DNA of 64,000 nucleotides from Vespa crabro (GCF_910589235.1 NC_060964.1:3902992-3966991), one strand, 5' to 3'. Positions 9,665 through 23,908 are shown, numbered from the stretch's first letter. A program made the numbers and translations. The notes: generated by a model from the sequence alone, not told the origin.

Positions 9665-12600
9665 AATGTTCTCATGAATGCTTGATAGTTATAAAGGTGA
9701 TTCGATCTTCCACTTTATATTTCATGCATCTTTCAATAACTTCTATTAGGTTGCATAGGCAAAAAGGTTGTATCAGCTCTTATAATACCTATAGATCCTC
9801 AGTTTCAATGAGTTCTATCAACATGCAATATCTGTAACTGTAATTTATATGCACTTCGTACTCGGTTTGATACAACGGAAGAAAAAAATGACTTAGCATG
9901 CTCACATACATGTACGAACATGCAGACGAATTCTCTTCAGAATTGTAATGCAAGACACGCGATGATAATAATTAAGTATCCGAGAAGCCACAGAGAAACG
10001 AAAAAAGTTTATCGGGAATAATCTTATGTATAATTTTTCATCGAATCCATTGGATTAGCGTGACGATGAAAATGTCGAAGCGTATCGTTTATGAGTATGG
10101 AAAATCGAAAATTGCTTCTATTAAAGTCGACGACAGTGCTTTTTAATTGAGTCGCTTTGATACTTTGAAAAGTTTCATTAATTACGTATATGTACGTATG
10201 TAGGTTGTATATTGAACGCCGTACGTTGGTGAATTATACGAAGGATCCTGTTCAATGGCGGGCCATCTTGACTGCAGCTTGTTAAACAGTCGATCGTTTA
10301 TATTTACCTGCAGCAACATCGATCGGTCAGGTATGACCCACTATGCGACAACTCAACACCAACTGCGTGCTGTTTCGTTCGACGATGCCACGAAGGTCCC
10401 TATCTACGTTGATATTCACGCACGAAGTTTGCTTCTAGCAAAGCTCTTACACGCGAAATACATCCTTACATTTCTGTGCTTTCGACAATGGAAATACCTT
10501 AAGTAAGTGATAGTTGAAAAGAGATTGAAAAAAAAAATGATTCAGGTGGAAGGAAAATACTTTACTCAGCTTTATCACGGGAAACCAAATATTACAAATC
10601 TACAAATTCCACTTTTAACACTCATCAATAGATTCCAAATTGAAATCTTATTATTATAATACATCCAGAAACTAAATGCTTTTTTTCTAATAATTATAAA
10701 AATTCGAATTTCATTTTTCACTTTCATCCTATTGTATGTATATGTCTGTTATTGTTACATTATACGAAGGTATCTATTCCTTTGTATACGACCTTATTTT
10801 TTCGATCTCTTTCGTGAAAAAGATCAATCAATTTAAAATATTTTCGTATACTTTGATGACTGTATATTAAAAATCTATGATTTTGCAGATGTTAAAAGTT
10901 TTCAATGAAATAAGAATTGATTATAAAGATGTTAAATAATTGTTAAATATTTTTTTAAAGCTTTCATTAATGCAGCTTGATTTTGTATACATTGTTCGGG
11001 TAACATTTTCAACACTAAAAATACTTCACATATGTATTTAGTTTAGTTTCGATCGCGTAGTACAGACGGATTTGCGAAAGAGGAAAGGGATTCGTCTGTG
11101 ATCGGTCAACAAAACGTTACGAGTCACGTGCTGCAGTTCTCGACGGGTGATTGAAAACGATTTAACGAGGACGCGTCTGTCTACCGATCGGCTTGAACGA
11201 GTATTTGTGAAGTGTCTACAACAGAGAGAAATTGGTTACGAATAACGAGCAACATATAAAGGTAATTTCGTTTTATTGGACACAAAACATGCTTCTTCGA
11301 TAATCGATTGCTGTTTGTCATTTAAATGAAACTACGTACGATCGTGCTTTATCCTTTTTCAAATGGTGTCGGCGTTACTTCGTCAACAAAAAACTTTGCA
11401 TTCTCGACTCGTTTATAAATAATGTTAATAGATTTACACAAATTGTATTTCTAATAAATATTATACATTCTAATTCATTTATTATCGCACTATCTCGCTC
11501 GTAAGACAATTTCCTATTATTTGTAATACAATTAATGTTCATAATTTAATGACAAATATATAAATTAATTCAAATAAATATAAATAAATTGTTAAAATGT
11601 TAATTGTTAATAATTATAATATTCAAGACTATATCCATGTAAACGATTTGAGAATTGAAAGATTCTCAGATATTTCATACCTGACAAGTTGGTAGAAAAG
11701 TATTTATATGTGAGAACTCTCGAATAATTCATGATCACGAAGATGGAGAGGAATGTCGATTTGGAGAATGAATGAAAGTAGACGGTGTATACAATTAATG
11801 TTTAAAAATCGATAGAAGTCGCGCGAAACCGAAACAAATAATTGCTCCGCAAATAACTTTGTTCATTTATAATAACGAAAGGAAAGACTAGACTATCAAA
11901 TTCTTTTTTTTTTCCTTTTTTTAATCTGATATTATTCCTCGTTTCTAAATGTATCCTCGTCGTCGTGAATAGAATTACGATGTATCAAAATAAAATTGTT
12001 CAACCTTGTACCGCAATAAGTTTTACGATACCATAGTCGAAGCTACAGTCTTTACCCTTAATAGTTAGTTCAAACAAGAGAAAAGTGATGATAAATATGT
12101 AATAGAAAAAGAAAGGTGTTCATTTAGAAGTACGAATTGCCTATTCTATTTTTATCAACGATGACGAAATATCGAACGTTTCATTCAATTTCAACATACT
12201 TTGACTACGGTTGATCAAGTTGTAAATATGAATCAAAATACGTATTTTCATCTTCGTTAATCTTATATTGTATACGAAATAATGTTATTCCATTTCATTT
12301 CCGTAATTATATACGACATTATTACTTCTTGGAAGTATTGTGTAGGAAGATAAATTCATTTCGAGAACAAGTACAAAGAATGTTAATTTAGTTTTCTACC
12401 AAGGTGAATTCGAATTATTATTAGTCATCTTCAGAATTACATAACGATTGATCGGACTTCTTTCTGTTTTGTATTCAAATTGTTGTTGTTCAAAAATCCA
12501 TACAAAAAAAAAGTGTCATTTTTTCTTTAGCATAAGGCAACGAAGGATCAATAAAAGAAAAAAATATTAATAAAAATAGATCATAACGTTGGTGGATAGT

Positions 12601-12769
12601 CATAGGCTAGCTAAAATCAAGATAAGCGTAATTAGAATGTATCATTGGTGGTACAATGTTAGCGTAATATCGTTGAATTTTTTTTTTAGAATAAAGTAAA
12701 TTACAGAAATAATATGTCGCGTTGTACTTTTATCTTTTGATCTGCAATAATCGTGGAGAAAGGGAGAAA

Positions 12770-12783
12770 TAAAAAAGAGAGAA

Positions 12784-12830
<47 letters not shown>

Positions 12831-12881
12831 AGAATGGAAAGAAAAAAGAGAGAGAAGGAGATAGATAAAGAGAGAAAGAGG
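12770..12881. repeat. (GA)n-rich microsatellite
   Basis: An interrupted AG dinucleotide array. It generates spurious Arg/Glu-rich (plus) and Leu/Ser-rich (minus) open frames. Confidence 0.92.
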
Positions 12882-14798
12882 GAATATCGAAAGCTCCCAC
12901 ACGGACGTGCGTGCTTGAAATTGCGTGCTGTTAGCTAGTATGCCCTTCGCCCGCTCCTCGGCTCTGCATAAATAAATTAAAGGGTTAAAAGCGAGTACAG
13001 CTAGTGGCGATGCCATGAACGTCGCACTGATCCTCTCTCTTTCTCTCTCCAGCGTTAACCATAGTAATAATGAGTGACATAGTTATTAAGATAATAAATT
13101 CTACAATGAAAAAAGAATCTGGGAGTGCCCCCTTAAAATAATTAGGCATCCTAAACGTGTTGCCCTTGAAGCATGGCTATCTTCAAGAGTATATAGCTAC
13201 GCTATATTGTTTAATAATTAATGTAAGAGTTGAAAAGACGCGAAAAGATATCTATGTAGAAGAGATTTTGGAGAGTATCCTGCGACCACAACAGGTTTGG
13301 CTTTAAGATTTATGTCGAGTAAACGCGTAATAAATATGAGCGAAATAAATTTCGAGCTAAGAGATTGGTTAATCCGAATTTCAAGAGGGTTCTTCGCCCG
13401 GACTATACGAACCGGAACATTTTCGAAGGGTAGTAATTTAAATTGCGAGGGTTCGCTCCGTTTAATTCACGATGTCTTAAGCAGTTCGCTTTTATGTTTC
13501 AGTAATCACGTGCCTGTACCTCTTCGATGTTGTTATTTCTTAAAAGCGAATATATTATAAGTTGGTATTAGATGGCGTACAAAAGTTATATAAAGGGCAA
13601 GTTTCGAAGTAGATACATCAATGATAATAGGAAATAAATTATATTGTTTTCTTTTCGGCAGATTTACGGTAATCAACGAACGAATAGAACTTAAGAGTTT
13701 AAGCTGTAAGATTGAGTATAAGATTGTGCTTACATACAACTCTTAGATATCGTATTCTCTTGCAAAGGGTGAACTTTCAATATGGCATACGTGATATCTC
13801 ATAAAAAGCAATTTAATCGTACACAAGAGAGGAATCAGAATATTGTGTATGAGACGTTGCTTCTGATTATAAAAAAAAAAAAGAAAAGAAAAAGAAAAGA
13901 GAGAAAAAACAAACAAACAAACAGTTTATAAGGTATTTCTTAGAAACGATAAAAACATTTTAAAGTACACTATACCGGAAAACGTTTCGCGCGTGTGATT
14001 TGTCCAATGAAGGAACACTTTTACCATTCTTATCCAATGATCGTCGTAAAAAGAAACGAAAGAAGATGAATGAAAAAATGTGAGTGTCTTTTTTTCATCT
14101 ATCAGAAAGAAATTATTTTGGTGATGATAATGCTTCAGAGATACGGCATGTCTTCTCTAAAATACGAGTAATTTCAAGCTAAGCCATATGCGGCCGACAG
14201 CTTTCAGACGTTTTGCAGTCTGATACTCGCTCGCCTGCCGCACGCCAGGCATCAAAGTCTCTAAGAGCTATTGTTATATTTTCAAATAACTTTATTACAA
14301 TTTATTTAATTCGATCTTAAGTTTCGAATCGATGTAATAAATAATATTCAATTTTGCCTTATCTAAAATTCTAGAAGCAACGAGTATAGCTTCCGTTTCA
14401 TCTCGTCTCTTTTATTTTTCATTTATTTCATTTAATTCATGAGATGATACTCTCACCGATGGCACTTTCGGGAAAATTTTCAATTAAAATCGAGGTATTC
14501 GTGTTCCAGGCGAAACGTGATATCTAACGAATCTTCCATGGTTGAACTTTCGAGCTACGGACAGTTTGAAACCTCCCGGGTATATCGTGTCAAGCGATGA
14601 ACTATTTCCTATTGTACCGGATCGTATTATCTCGAATTCTCTATATGCGCTTCATGGTATCTATTAATACGATTTGACGCTAGAGGATATTGTTATGAAG
14701 TTGAAAATCATACTGGCGGTGAAACGATCGATTTATAATGTATTTTCAAAAATTCTTTATCCTTATCGCTATATACAATTTTCGTTTTTCTTTACTTT

Positions 14799-14807
14799 CT
14801 CCCTCTC

Positions 14808-14853
<46 letters not shown>

Positions 14854-14854
14854 T
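14799..14854. repeat. (CT)n microsatellite
   Basis: A nearly pure CT dinucleotide array. Confidence 0.95.
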
Positions 14855-15636
14855 TAATCATTAGTAAACATATAGGTAGATGTAAAAAAAAAAGGTTACG
14901 TTTTATGATTACATCATAACACTATCTTTTTATTGAAATATTTAATCGGCATTAAACTTATTCCTCTCTGTATTCAAGTCGCGATAATAATATCGTTTGG
15001 AAGAATTCGCTATCGGCACCTTTCACTGTAAGTTTTAAATGGACCACAAAATTTTCGGTTTACGAGCTATCCCTTGTGCTCATAAAATATTCGTAAAAAC
15101 GATGACATTTAAAGCTCATAATCTCGAAAAAAGAAACATTCTTTTAAATAAAATAAAACAAGATAACGTCACTGTTTTATATAAATATTCATAATTTTTT
15201 TTTGTATATCTAATAAACTATATTTATCCTTAATTAGACGATTAAGAAAAAATCAAATTATCTGCGAACGTTATAAAGTATTTTGAATAATCGTATTTGT
15301 TGATTTTTATATTAGAATATTTGAAATGGTCGAATTATTAAGTTCTCGATTCTTTAGATAATTCACGTTTATCAAATACTGTTTGAATAGGAAAAATTTT
15401 GAGTATGTACTCAATATGTAATTGAATTTGTAAATTTCAAGTACTATATCTCAGATTCATAAAAATATTTTGTTGTGTTGTCAAATTGTAGAGTTTATTC
15501 ATGAGACACCGTTCGATTGCCTAATGCATAGTGCCATGAACAGAAAATAATAAGCTACGACACCATGGAAGTTAACTATATCGATTTTATCAATACAAAG
15601 TTGTCGTAGAAGATTACAATGGGAACTATCGAGAAA

Positions 15637-15701
15637 TACACATACACACACACACACACATACACACACATACACACACATACACACACATATATATATA
15701 T
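15637..15701. repeat. (CA)n/(CACATA)n compound microsatellite
   Basis: ACACAC runs interrupted by TACA at a fairly regular 10-bp spacing (CATACACACA repeated), then (TA)n. It is one of few CA arrays in a window dominated by GA/CT. Confidence 0.92.
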
Positions 15702-16114
15702 TTTATCTCATACTTCTTACACTTCAATGGACGATAAGCATATCCACTTTTCGAGCGAAAAGCTCAAACGTATGTATGTACTTTCTTTCAAATCAAATAT
15801 ACAGTTTGAAGATTGAAACGTTGGAGTATGTTTTGTTATGATTTTTATAAAAAAAAAAACAAGGAAAAAAAATTAAAAAGAAGAAATAAAAAGAAAATGA
15901 TAAAAAACATAGAGTCGAGCATCTTCGTCTAACATAACACGCAAATATAGAGACCAAAGAAAAGTCGCAAATGAATCTAAAATTAGAAGTCTCATCCACC
16001 TTCTGTAACGACTCTCACCTCGTCGCGTCAAGTGTTCTCACCCGAACAATATACAACGTGTAAAAGTGTCATTATAGCGAGTCTGCAATTGCATAGATTG
16101 TTTTTTTCCCTTTT

Positions 16115-16142
16115 TTCCTTTTTTTTTTTTTTTTTTTTTTTT
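16115..16142. repeat. Poly(T) tract
   Basis: A homopolymer T run, with shorter T runs before it. Confidence 0.9.
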
Positions 16143-16437
16143 TAATTTTTTAGGGCAAAGACACTTGACTTTCTTTCGTAAGAACTTCATCGAAACGAAG
16201 GGAAATTCGCGATCGCAAATCAAAGAAGATTTCTTACAGGTGATATTTTTTTACTAGAATAAAACTCGTATCTTCTATAAAACAAGCTCTCTTTGAGCAT
16301 TGCTATTCATTGTGGATGGAAACGCGACTTGCGTATGTCGACTCGTAAAGTCAAATTGACAGATCGACTTTTTTCGAGCTTCGATTCTCTTCCTACAGCT
16401 AGGATTCTTAAACGACGCAGAAAAAAGTAATCTATTG

Positions 16438-16440
<3 letters not shown>

Positions 16441-16478
<38 letters not shown>

Positions 16479-16500
16479 AGGAGAGAGCAAGAGCAAGAGA
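16441..16500. repeat. (GA)n microsatellite
   Basis: An AG dinucleotide array with a short imperfect tail. Confidence 0.95.
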
Positions 16501-17096
16501 TAAAAAATGAACAGAAAAGCGTGATAGATCTCGTTCGTTATTTATTAGCGGGATTTAGATGTCACGCGTCATTCGCACGTCACAAAACTCGAAAGAGGAA
16601 ACACGGAAGATCGTAGAATCATTCGAGAAACTCTTGAATTCTCTTTTCCCTTCCATATAAGAGACAATAATTCTTTGCACGCTTATCTATGACGATTGAT
16701 TTTTTTTTTTTTATTTTCTATGTCGACTTCGTTGACTTAAAAAAAAAATAAATAAGTCTGTAATATTGACCGTCCTTAATATTATTTTGACAATTATTCT
16801 ACGATATTTCACATGAAAGTAAAAACTTTTGAACGATCTCAATAATTGTTTCGATGTAACACAATGTAAAACAATGAAAGATATTTTCGAAACATCGTTA
16901 ATGGAAAAGATATATCGTCGACATGATTTTCCTTTATTGAATTTTCAAAAATATTATTTTTATTTGGCATATAGGAGAGACAAAAAAATGTATTCTTTCG
17001 AGGAATAGTGAAAATGATCATCGAAATATCAACTTTAGTTTGGAGATTCCTCCGAGTACAGTAGTCGAAGTACTTTTTGGTCAGACGCCCTTCAGC

Positions 17097-17104
17097 TCTC
17101 TTTT

Positions 17105-17146
<42 letters not shown>

Positions 17147-17205
17147 GAGAGTGAGAGAGAGAGAGAAAGAATATATATATATTTATATATATTCTTCTCT
17201 TTCTC
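17097..17205. repeat. Compound (CT)n-(TA)n-(GA)n-(TA)n-(CT)n array
   Basis: A CT run, a TA run, a GA run, a second TA run and a second CT run follow each other. The CT and GA blocks are complementary, so the array can fold back on itself. Confidence 0.88.
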
Positions 17206-17370
17206 TATTTCGTACGCGCGCTGTATGATCGACCAAAACTTATTTCCCACGAGTGTCATGATTCGATTCGATACGGAAAAGTAGGAGACGAAAGGAAAAG
17301 AGAAAAGTCGCGGTTCCACTTCTTATCTTAGACTACGTTTCCTTTTTCCCTTCTATCTGCTATATCTATT

Positions 17371-17457
17371 ACTACTACTACTACTACTACTGCTACTACT
17401 ACTACTACTACTGCTACTACTACTACTACTACTGTTACTACTACTACTACTACTGTC
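17371..17457. repeat. (ACT)n array with 21-bp higher-order period
   Basis: Four successive blocks of six or seven ACT triplets. Each block is closed by a single variant triplet (GCT, GCT, GTT, then GTC), so the unit repeats every 21 bp. The regularity suggests expansion of a 21-bp unit rather than triplet slippage alone. Confidence 0.92.
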
Positions 17458-17525
17458 TCTTTCTCGATCTTTTTCTTTTTCTTCTTTTCTGTATCTAGTC
17501 CTTTTTTCTTTCATTTTTTTTTTAG

Positions 17526-17585
17526 CTCAAAGCATCATCTCAGAAAAATCCTATAACCCTCCCGAGATCGGTTTCGGAGAGAAAG
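17526..17585 (+). other. Candidate internal exon on the plus strand (60 nt)
   Basis: A strong acceptor (long T-rich tract ending TTTTTTTTTTAG) is followed exactly 60 nt later by a near-perfect donor (GAAAG|GTAAGT). Two of three frames are fully open. One reads LKASSQKNPITLPRSVSERK; another contains SEKSYNPPEIGFGEK. The length keeps phase in either frame. It is on the opposite strand to Slo2, so it would belong to an overlapping plus-strand transcript, coding or noncoding. I recognise no protein, and chance pairing of splice signals in AT-rich intron is a real alternative. Confidence 0.3.
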
Positions 17586-18303
17586 GTAAGTGCACCGTTG
17601 AAAGAGTACGGAGCGGAAAAGTTTTTGATTACCGCTCTTCTTCTTGTACGCGTCCTTTACAACGACGCTTTTGTAGGATTAGAACGTGAATGAAAAAAAA
17701 AAGAGTCACTTCGAACTTTGTAGATCATCGGAAAAACACAAAAGATCCGTACGGTCAAGTATTTGTCAAAGTATTTATCATCTGTATAGTTAAATTTATA
17801 AAGAAGTATTATTTCCATAAATTTTTCTTACAGATATACATACAGGCAAGCCGAACTCAGAGATGACATTTGAAAAGATCGATATACATTAAATTTCTGA
17901 ATTTAACAGGACAGTTATTTATGATTTTATGTAAAAAGGTCATTTTTCATATAGATTTCATGTAGAAACAGAATATATAATATATATTCTGTTATATATA
18001 TATATATAAATGGTAAAGAGATACAAAATCCACAAGTAATATTTCTTCTTTTTAACACTTTTCAATTCGATCATATAATGCGATATTATGCTTTCCGGGT
18101 TATCTTTTATAGTTTCCGTATACTACGATGAGATTAAAATTATCATATACGCATTCTATTCGCTCATATAAAGTTTATTTTTTATATTTTTAATCACATT
18201 AATATTTCAACTAACTATTAAACGTATAGACATATCTTAAAACAGTGTCGACATAATATATTTCCATTAAATAATTTTTTCAGTAAACCTTTTTATACTT
18301 GTT

Positions 18304-18390
18304 AAAAAAAAAGAAAAAGAAAAAGAAAAAGAAAAAGAAAAAGAAAAAGGAAAAAAAGAAAAAGAAAAGGAGAAAAGAAAAGAAAAAGAA
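18304..18390. repeat. (GAAAAA)n hexanucleotide / purine tract
   Basis: About six tandem GAAAAA units (18312-18349) followed by irregular GAAAA/GGAAA units. All-purine on the plus strand. Confidence 0.9.
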
Positions 18391-20953
18391 TCGTGCGCAT
18401 CTGAAAGATTAAAGTTTATTCAAAATATAATATATGGCAAGGTAAGTTGATAAATAACGAGTAAAACTCTAAGTGGTTAAAGTAATGTAATAACTACGAG
18501 GCTCTTATTCGCTCAGCCATAAAGCTGACAACCCGTGAAAATGATCGTGCAAGTAGAAGGAACATTTTTAATCGAGTACTTTTTTATTGAGTACTTAGCC
18601 CCAAAAGTATCGTAACCTTTTCCTTGAAAGAGAACGACTTTGTCCCGCAATGTCTCAGGCGTAAACCCAGAAACATTTTCTTTTTGCTGAAAACCTTGTC
18701 TTCGTACTACCTCTATCTCATTCGTTCCCCTAGATACGTTAATCGTACAACAGTTGACCTTAGTTCTTACGACAAATCTTTTGGTTGGTGAAAGAGAATC
18801 TCATTTTTTGTTCTTTCATTTTATTCTTCAGATTTCAAGCATGTGTCGTTGTCTCTCGTGAAACGACATGAATTTTCGAGGAGATCTTTCCATCGAGATA
18901 TGCAAAATTTTTATCTCGAAAAAATCCCTCACGACGAACAGAAAATATTCTAGGAGATCTTTTTTCTACAAGAGAAAGCTGAAAGACTTTGGGTTAAGAA
19001 CGATCTCGAAGCTTAGGGTAAACAATTTATTGCGATAAAGATATTGCGGATGAAAGGCTTAAAAACAATTAACCTCTATTTTTTTCCAAGGATGAAAGAT
19101 CGTTGTTGGGTCATTCGAACTTTTAATGATTAAATTATAAGTTTGTTGTACGTATCTTCAATCTTATTTACTAATCGTGAAGAAGTGGATAAATCTATTC
19201 TCAAATAAGATTTCGTATCTTTAATAAATAAGCGAGTAAAATGATAGACTTCAATATTCTAATTTTATCGTTGAAATATTTTCGTTCATTCGTTCATTCG
19301 TAAATCATAAATAAATTTATCGATCTACATAATACATATTACTTACTAGATCTACTAGTATCTATCTAAAACCTGACAACGAATGAAAATAACTCATCTA
19401 CGAATTCGAAGACTTTATATCGTTCTTTCGTTACTTTTCTCTTATCAAATAAGACTTCCAATGTTCCGTTGGATTCTCTCTATCAGCTAGTCATTCTTAA
19501 CAAATCTCCCAATTTTCCGACGATCCTAACATCCCATTCCCTTTCCCTTTTTTTTTCCGCTTGTTAAGATTCCACGGAAGTTTTCTTCTAACTAGCTTGA
19601 GCGAGGTAACAATTAAGCGGAGCTTCGTTACAGGCTCTCCTCTCTTCATTTCTACTCACTTCTCCCTTCGATTCTACTCAAACTAGTACAACGGTTAGAA
19701 GGGCAATCCTATAATTAGGTTGATCGATAACAGCCTGTCTCGAACAACGATCGCGACCATGGGGATCAATCAATTTATAAGTTTTTGATCTTTAGCTTTA
19801 AGTGTCTATATTTCCTTCACTTGCCAATAAAATTCGCATCAAAAAGCTTCAGAACTAATTCTCACGATGCGAAGCAGGTGTCCGAGATAAATGCGATTAT
19901 CGGCAGCCCACGATAATTCCGAAAGCTCGTTATCTAGGAACTAACGAGTAAATGGTAAACTTGTTTCTAGTATGGTCAGTATCTCGATTGGATTTTATTA
20001 GAACCTCGATTGCCTCGGTCATCTCCATCGTAATATTATAGCCGACAATTTGCATATACATTATATGATTCTATTATCGTATTTCAAATAAAATTCGAAC
20101 TATTCCATATACAAGATTCATCGAAATAGATTCATCAATGGTGTTTCCTGGCACGAAATTGATCGTTTTTCGAAATTCATGACATTTTTATTTTTAACGA
20201 AACACGATGAACTGTATATTTAAAAATAATACTGTTGCAAATATTTCTTTATTTCTATGACGATGCTGAAATAGTCATTCGAACGAGTGTTAGTCCGTTC
20301 TGAAAATTGACGTTAAATTTTTAAAAATAATTCATAACCGTTCATTATTATTTTCTAATGTAAGATTTGCTTGAATACTCGTTTAAGTGTGATAACAATA
20401 GGTTTGTATATGGTCCGATTGTACTATTATTTTCTCCAAACGATTATTATTTTAAATAGAAAGACTATCGTGCAAAGCATTGCACCGAATCGTATGCCAT
20501 TAAAATCGTATAACGATAAAATCGTCTCTTTGAACGAATACATTTGCTTGCCGAAATGATAATTGCATTCAAAAGATTCTTTGCGAATATTTTGTATCCG
20601 TTATTTGAACAAGCTTTATGCCTCCACTAAATCGCAATTGATTTCGAATCTTTTTAAAAATAGATATAGAGAGTTTTAGCGTACCTCGTAATTTTCTGGT
20701 CAAAGATAAAAATATAACGGGATCTTTTCCAGTTCCAAATCGGGAATATAGTATAATTTGATTTCGTTCTTTTTTTCAATAACATTTTCACTATTTTATC
20801 CGTAATCTATAAGCAATTTTATTGATTAGAATAGAAGTATGGTTATTTATATATTTTATTAAAATATTTTATTAAAAAAAAAAGGAACAATATGCTATCA
20901 TTGTTAAACACTCATAAACTAATTAAACTTTTATGAATTTTTTAAACCATACA

Positions 20954-20954
20954 G

Positions 20955-20987
<33 letters not shown>

Positions 20988-20989
20988 TG
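20954..20989. repeat. (TA)n microsatellite
   Basis: An AT dinucleotide run ending ACATATAT. Confidence 0.92.
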
Positions 20990-22351
20990 CTGAACTGTAT
21001 GATCGTCTGCACTTTTTATTTATTTATTAATTTTATATTCTGAAAATTCATAATATATGCATACGATAGAGTGATTTTCAATATATAATTAAATTCTTAA
21101 TGATACGATTCTTGTACGAACTGTTTAGTTATATAAGCAATTTTTTCCAAATATGATCATTTTTCTTATCAATATCAGATCGTTTGTTGAGGTAGATATA
21201 TGTATCTACAATTACGTGGATTTCTTTTGGCACATTTTGTGTGACACGCAGAGAGATTGGATTAATAAATCAGTGGTCGAATGCGGTAAATGAGGCGCGG
21301 TGCGACGAAATACAAAGCACATTAACCGTCGTCCAATGCTCTCTAATTAAATGCTTGCAAACACTCGATGGAAACGATCGTCAGACGACGGTCTTGCGAT
21401 CTATTTACAGAACGTCGCTATGATACGACAGTCGCAAAGCCGGAACGGACTGACAGCGGACCATGTTTCATTAACAGAACGAGAACAGAGAATGTGATGG
21501 TAGCTTAGCTTCCGTCGAACGACGGTGGTTACTGGTATTTGTGGGAACAAGGCATTTCAATTAGAGTCAATCCTCTGGTGCTAATATAAGTGCTTTCTGT
21601 TTCTGGTACATCCATCAAAATTAGATTATTTATTGGTATAAGAATTTCGATTTATATAGACATTTTAAAAATAAAATTCAGAATTTAGAAGGAGTATATT
21701 ATTGATTAAGTTAAATAAAAATTACTTACTTAATATAAATCGAGAGATTGATTATGACGAAATTTTTTAGTTTCATATGATGAAGAGAAGTAGTTAAGTT
21801 GCAATATAAAATTGCAATAAAGAGAAGTAATTAATTTGCAATAGAAAAAATTGTTATCACATTGTCAAGATTAATTTTTCGACTCATGTTGACTAAGTTA
21901 TTTTTCATTGAGTTTATTATATCTTTTTTGAAAACTTTATTCATCAAAATCTTGAATATAATAATGATAAAATGTTAGACATGTAATATTTATACAACTT
22001 CTATTAATTATCATGATTATCAAAATTCATAACCTTGTTAACCACTTTTCAACGTCTATACTTTTAATGTAATATATTTATCAATACATCTCGTTATCAG
22101 CTTTTCCTTTTCTGTATGTAGTTGTTATTGAGAAATGAATAATTTCCGGATATGCCAATCTCGTAACAACGTTTTAATATTATGATGTATGAGAGTGACA
22201 GATTGAGGAAGGAAGAGCCAAACAATAAGTTTGCTAATAACTAACCGGTTATTACTATAATGCAAACTAATCAAAGTTTCATGTAAAGAATCCAATCAAA
22301 TTCTTGGGATGTGCCAATATCAACCTTTTAATTTCCTTTAATTTTACCTTC

Positions 22352-22396
22352 GATTAAATCCTCGTTAAATGTTCGATTAAATCCTTGTTAAATGTA
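22352..22396. repeat. Short tandem duplication
   Basis: CGATTAAATCCTCGTTAAATGTT is followed at once by a near-identical copy (CGATTAAATCCTTGTTAAATGT). Confidence 0.7.
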
Positions 22397-22876
22397 ATGA
22401 CGGTAATAATGAATTTATAAAATCTAAATACGGAAAACTTACTTTATTCTTTTTACAAAATAAACTAATTGTTATTTATTTACAAATATATCAAAATATT
22501 AACTGATAATGCATTTTATCGAAATATAATATAACCAATAATGCATTTTATCGAATATATACATATATATATATAAATGAATAAATGTTAATGAATAAAT
22601 TTAATATATTTGAGAAACTGATTGAAAATATTGAAAAGTTGCTCGTTAGTAAACTTTCGTTGCGATATTACTAAAATTTGTTTATGTAACACGTTCATGA
22701 TAAGAATTGTTATTTTGGACAATGTACAATACATAGTCACATATATTTGTGCGAACAGGACCATGAGGAAAATGAAACATTCGAATTAACTTTTCGCTGG
22801 TCTATCTGCATGGTCTGCGTGTTCGTGCATTTCCTGATTTCAGAGAAATAGGGAGGAAAAGTGTGAGAGGGAAGAG

Positions 22877-22877
22877 G

Positions 22878-22917
<40 letters not shown>
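22877..22917. repeat. (GA)n microsatellite
   Basis: A pure AG array after a short GGGAGGAAA-rich lead. Confidence 0.94.
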
Positions 22918-22918
<1 letters not shown>

Positions 22919-23906
22919 TGAAAAAGAATACAGGTACGTCCTAATATTATTTATTTTTTCATCGGCAATATACAAGCACGTTAGTGTCCTATGCGTGACG
23001 TCCTACGTTGAGAATGATCGCGATAGCCTTGCCCTGTCCTCCTATCGATCGCTCATAAAAAATATCTTAGTTGCGGAACATCAACTCGCCAAATCGCATC
23101 TGTTTTATCTGATAATTGACTTTTTTGGCTTTTTTCAAATGAAGTAAAAGTACACGGTTTACTTGGTAACTCGTTACCTGGTTGATTCATTTTCGATCAT
23201 TTAACTTGCATGATAAATATAAAAGTTCAATCAAAAATAAATATCTTTCCTTGCTTTATGCGAGATCCGAAGAAGAAGCTCTCGAGAGACGTGCGATTAC
23301 GTGATCATTGTCTCTTACATATGCTATGAAATTATCGGAAAGCCTTGTACCCTCACAACCATTCCCTCCCTTGTTTCTTGTTTGTTTTTTCTTTTTCCCT
23401 TTTTTTTTTCTTTTTTTCTTTTTTTTTTACTTTACTTCTTTTCCGTAGAAAAAATCGATCGTGTCTCTCGTTGCCGTTAAAACTGCTTTAATATTATACG
23501 ACACGTAACATATAACGTGGTCTCTGCATATTAATATTTATATCGCAATTGTTACGGTTCTGTCGACTTTTAAATAGTTTATGAAGTGTACGCCCTCGCG
23601 CTCCGGGATCGTTGCTCTTTGTATCGTTTCGTTCTTAAACACAGCGAAAAGCTTGTACAATGCCTATTCGTGCCGAGGTTACTAGTTCTCCGTATTGCAC
23701 CATTATACTCGATTCTTCTAGCACGATTAGTATAACTTACTCTTTAACCATTATTCCTTGTATTATATCTACAGGATGGAACATTTAAATACAATTACTT
23801 GAATGTTTTCATTTGTTTATTAATGCATGATAATTCACTATTTCTAAATAAAAAATTATGTTTTCGAAATTTTAGGTATATCAATAGGGACATCTTATTC
23901 ATAAAA

Positions 23907-23908
<2 letters not shown>

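Noticed and set aside
10255..10506. 83-codon plus-strand frame without simple repeats
   Set aside because: No recognisable domain, no splice or promoter context, and a length within chance for this window. The stretch may be conserved noncoding DNA.
12642..13016. 124-codon minus-strand frame with an acceptor-like TTTATGCAG inside
   Set aside because: Half of it is (GA)n-derived Ser/Leu, no matching donor follows, and nothing is recognisable in the non-repeat part.
18436..18447. Plus-strand donor-like GGCAAG|GTAAGT
   Set aside because: Upstream is AT-rich with no convincing acceptor or open exon; isolated donor motifs are common.
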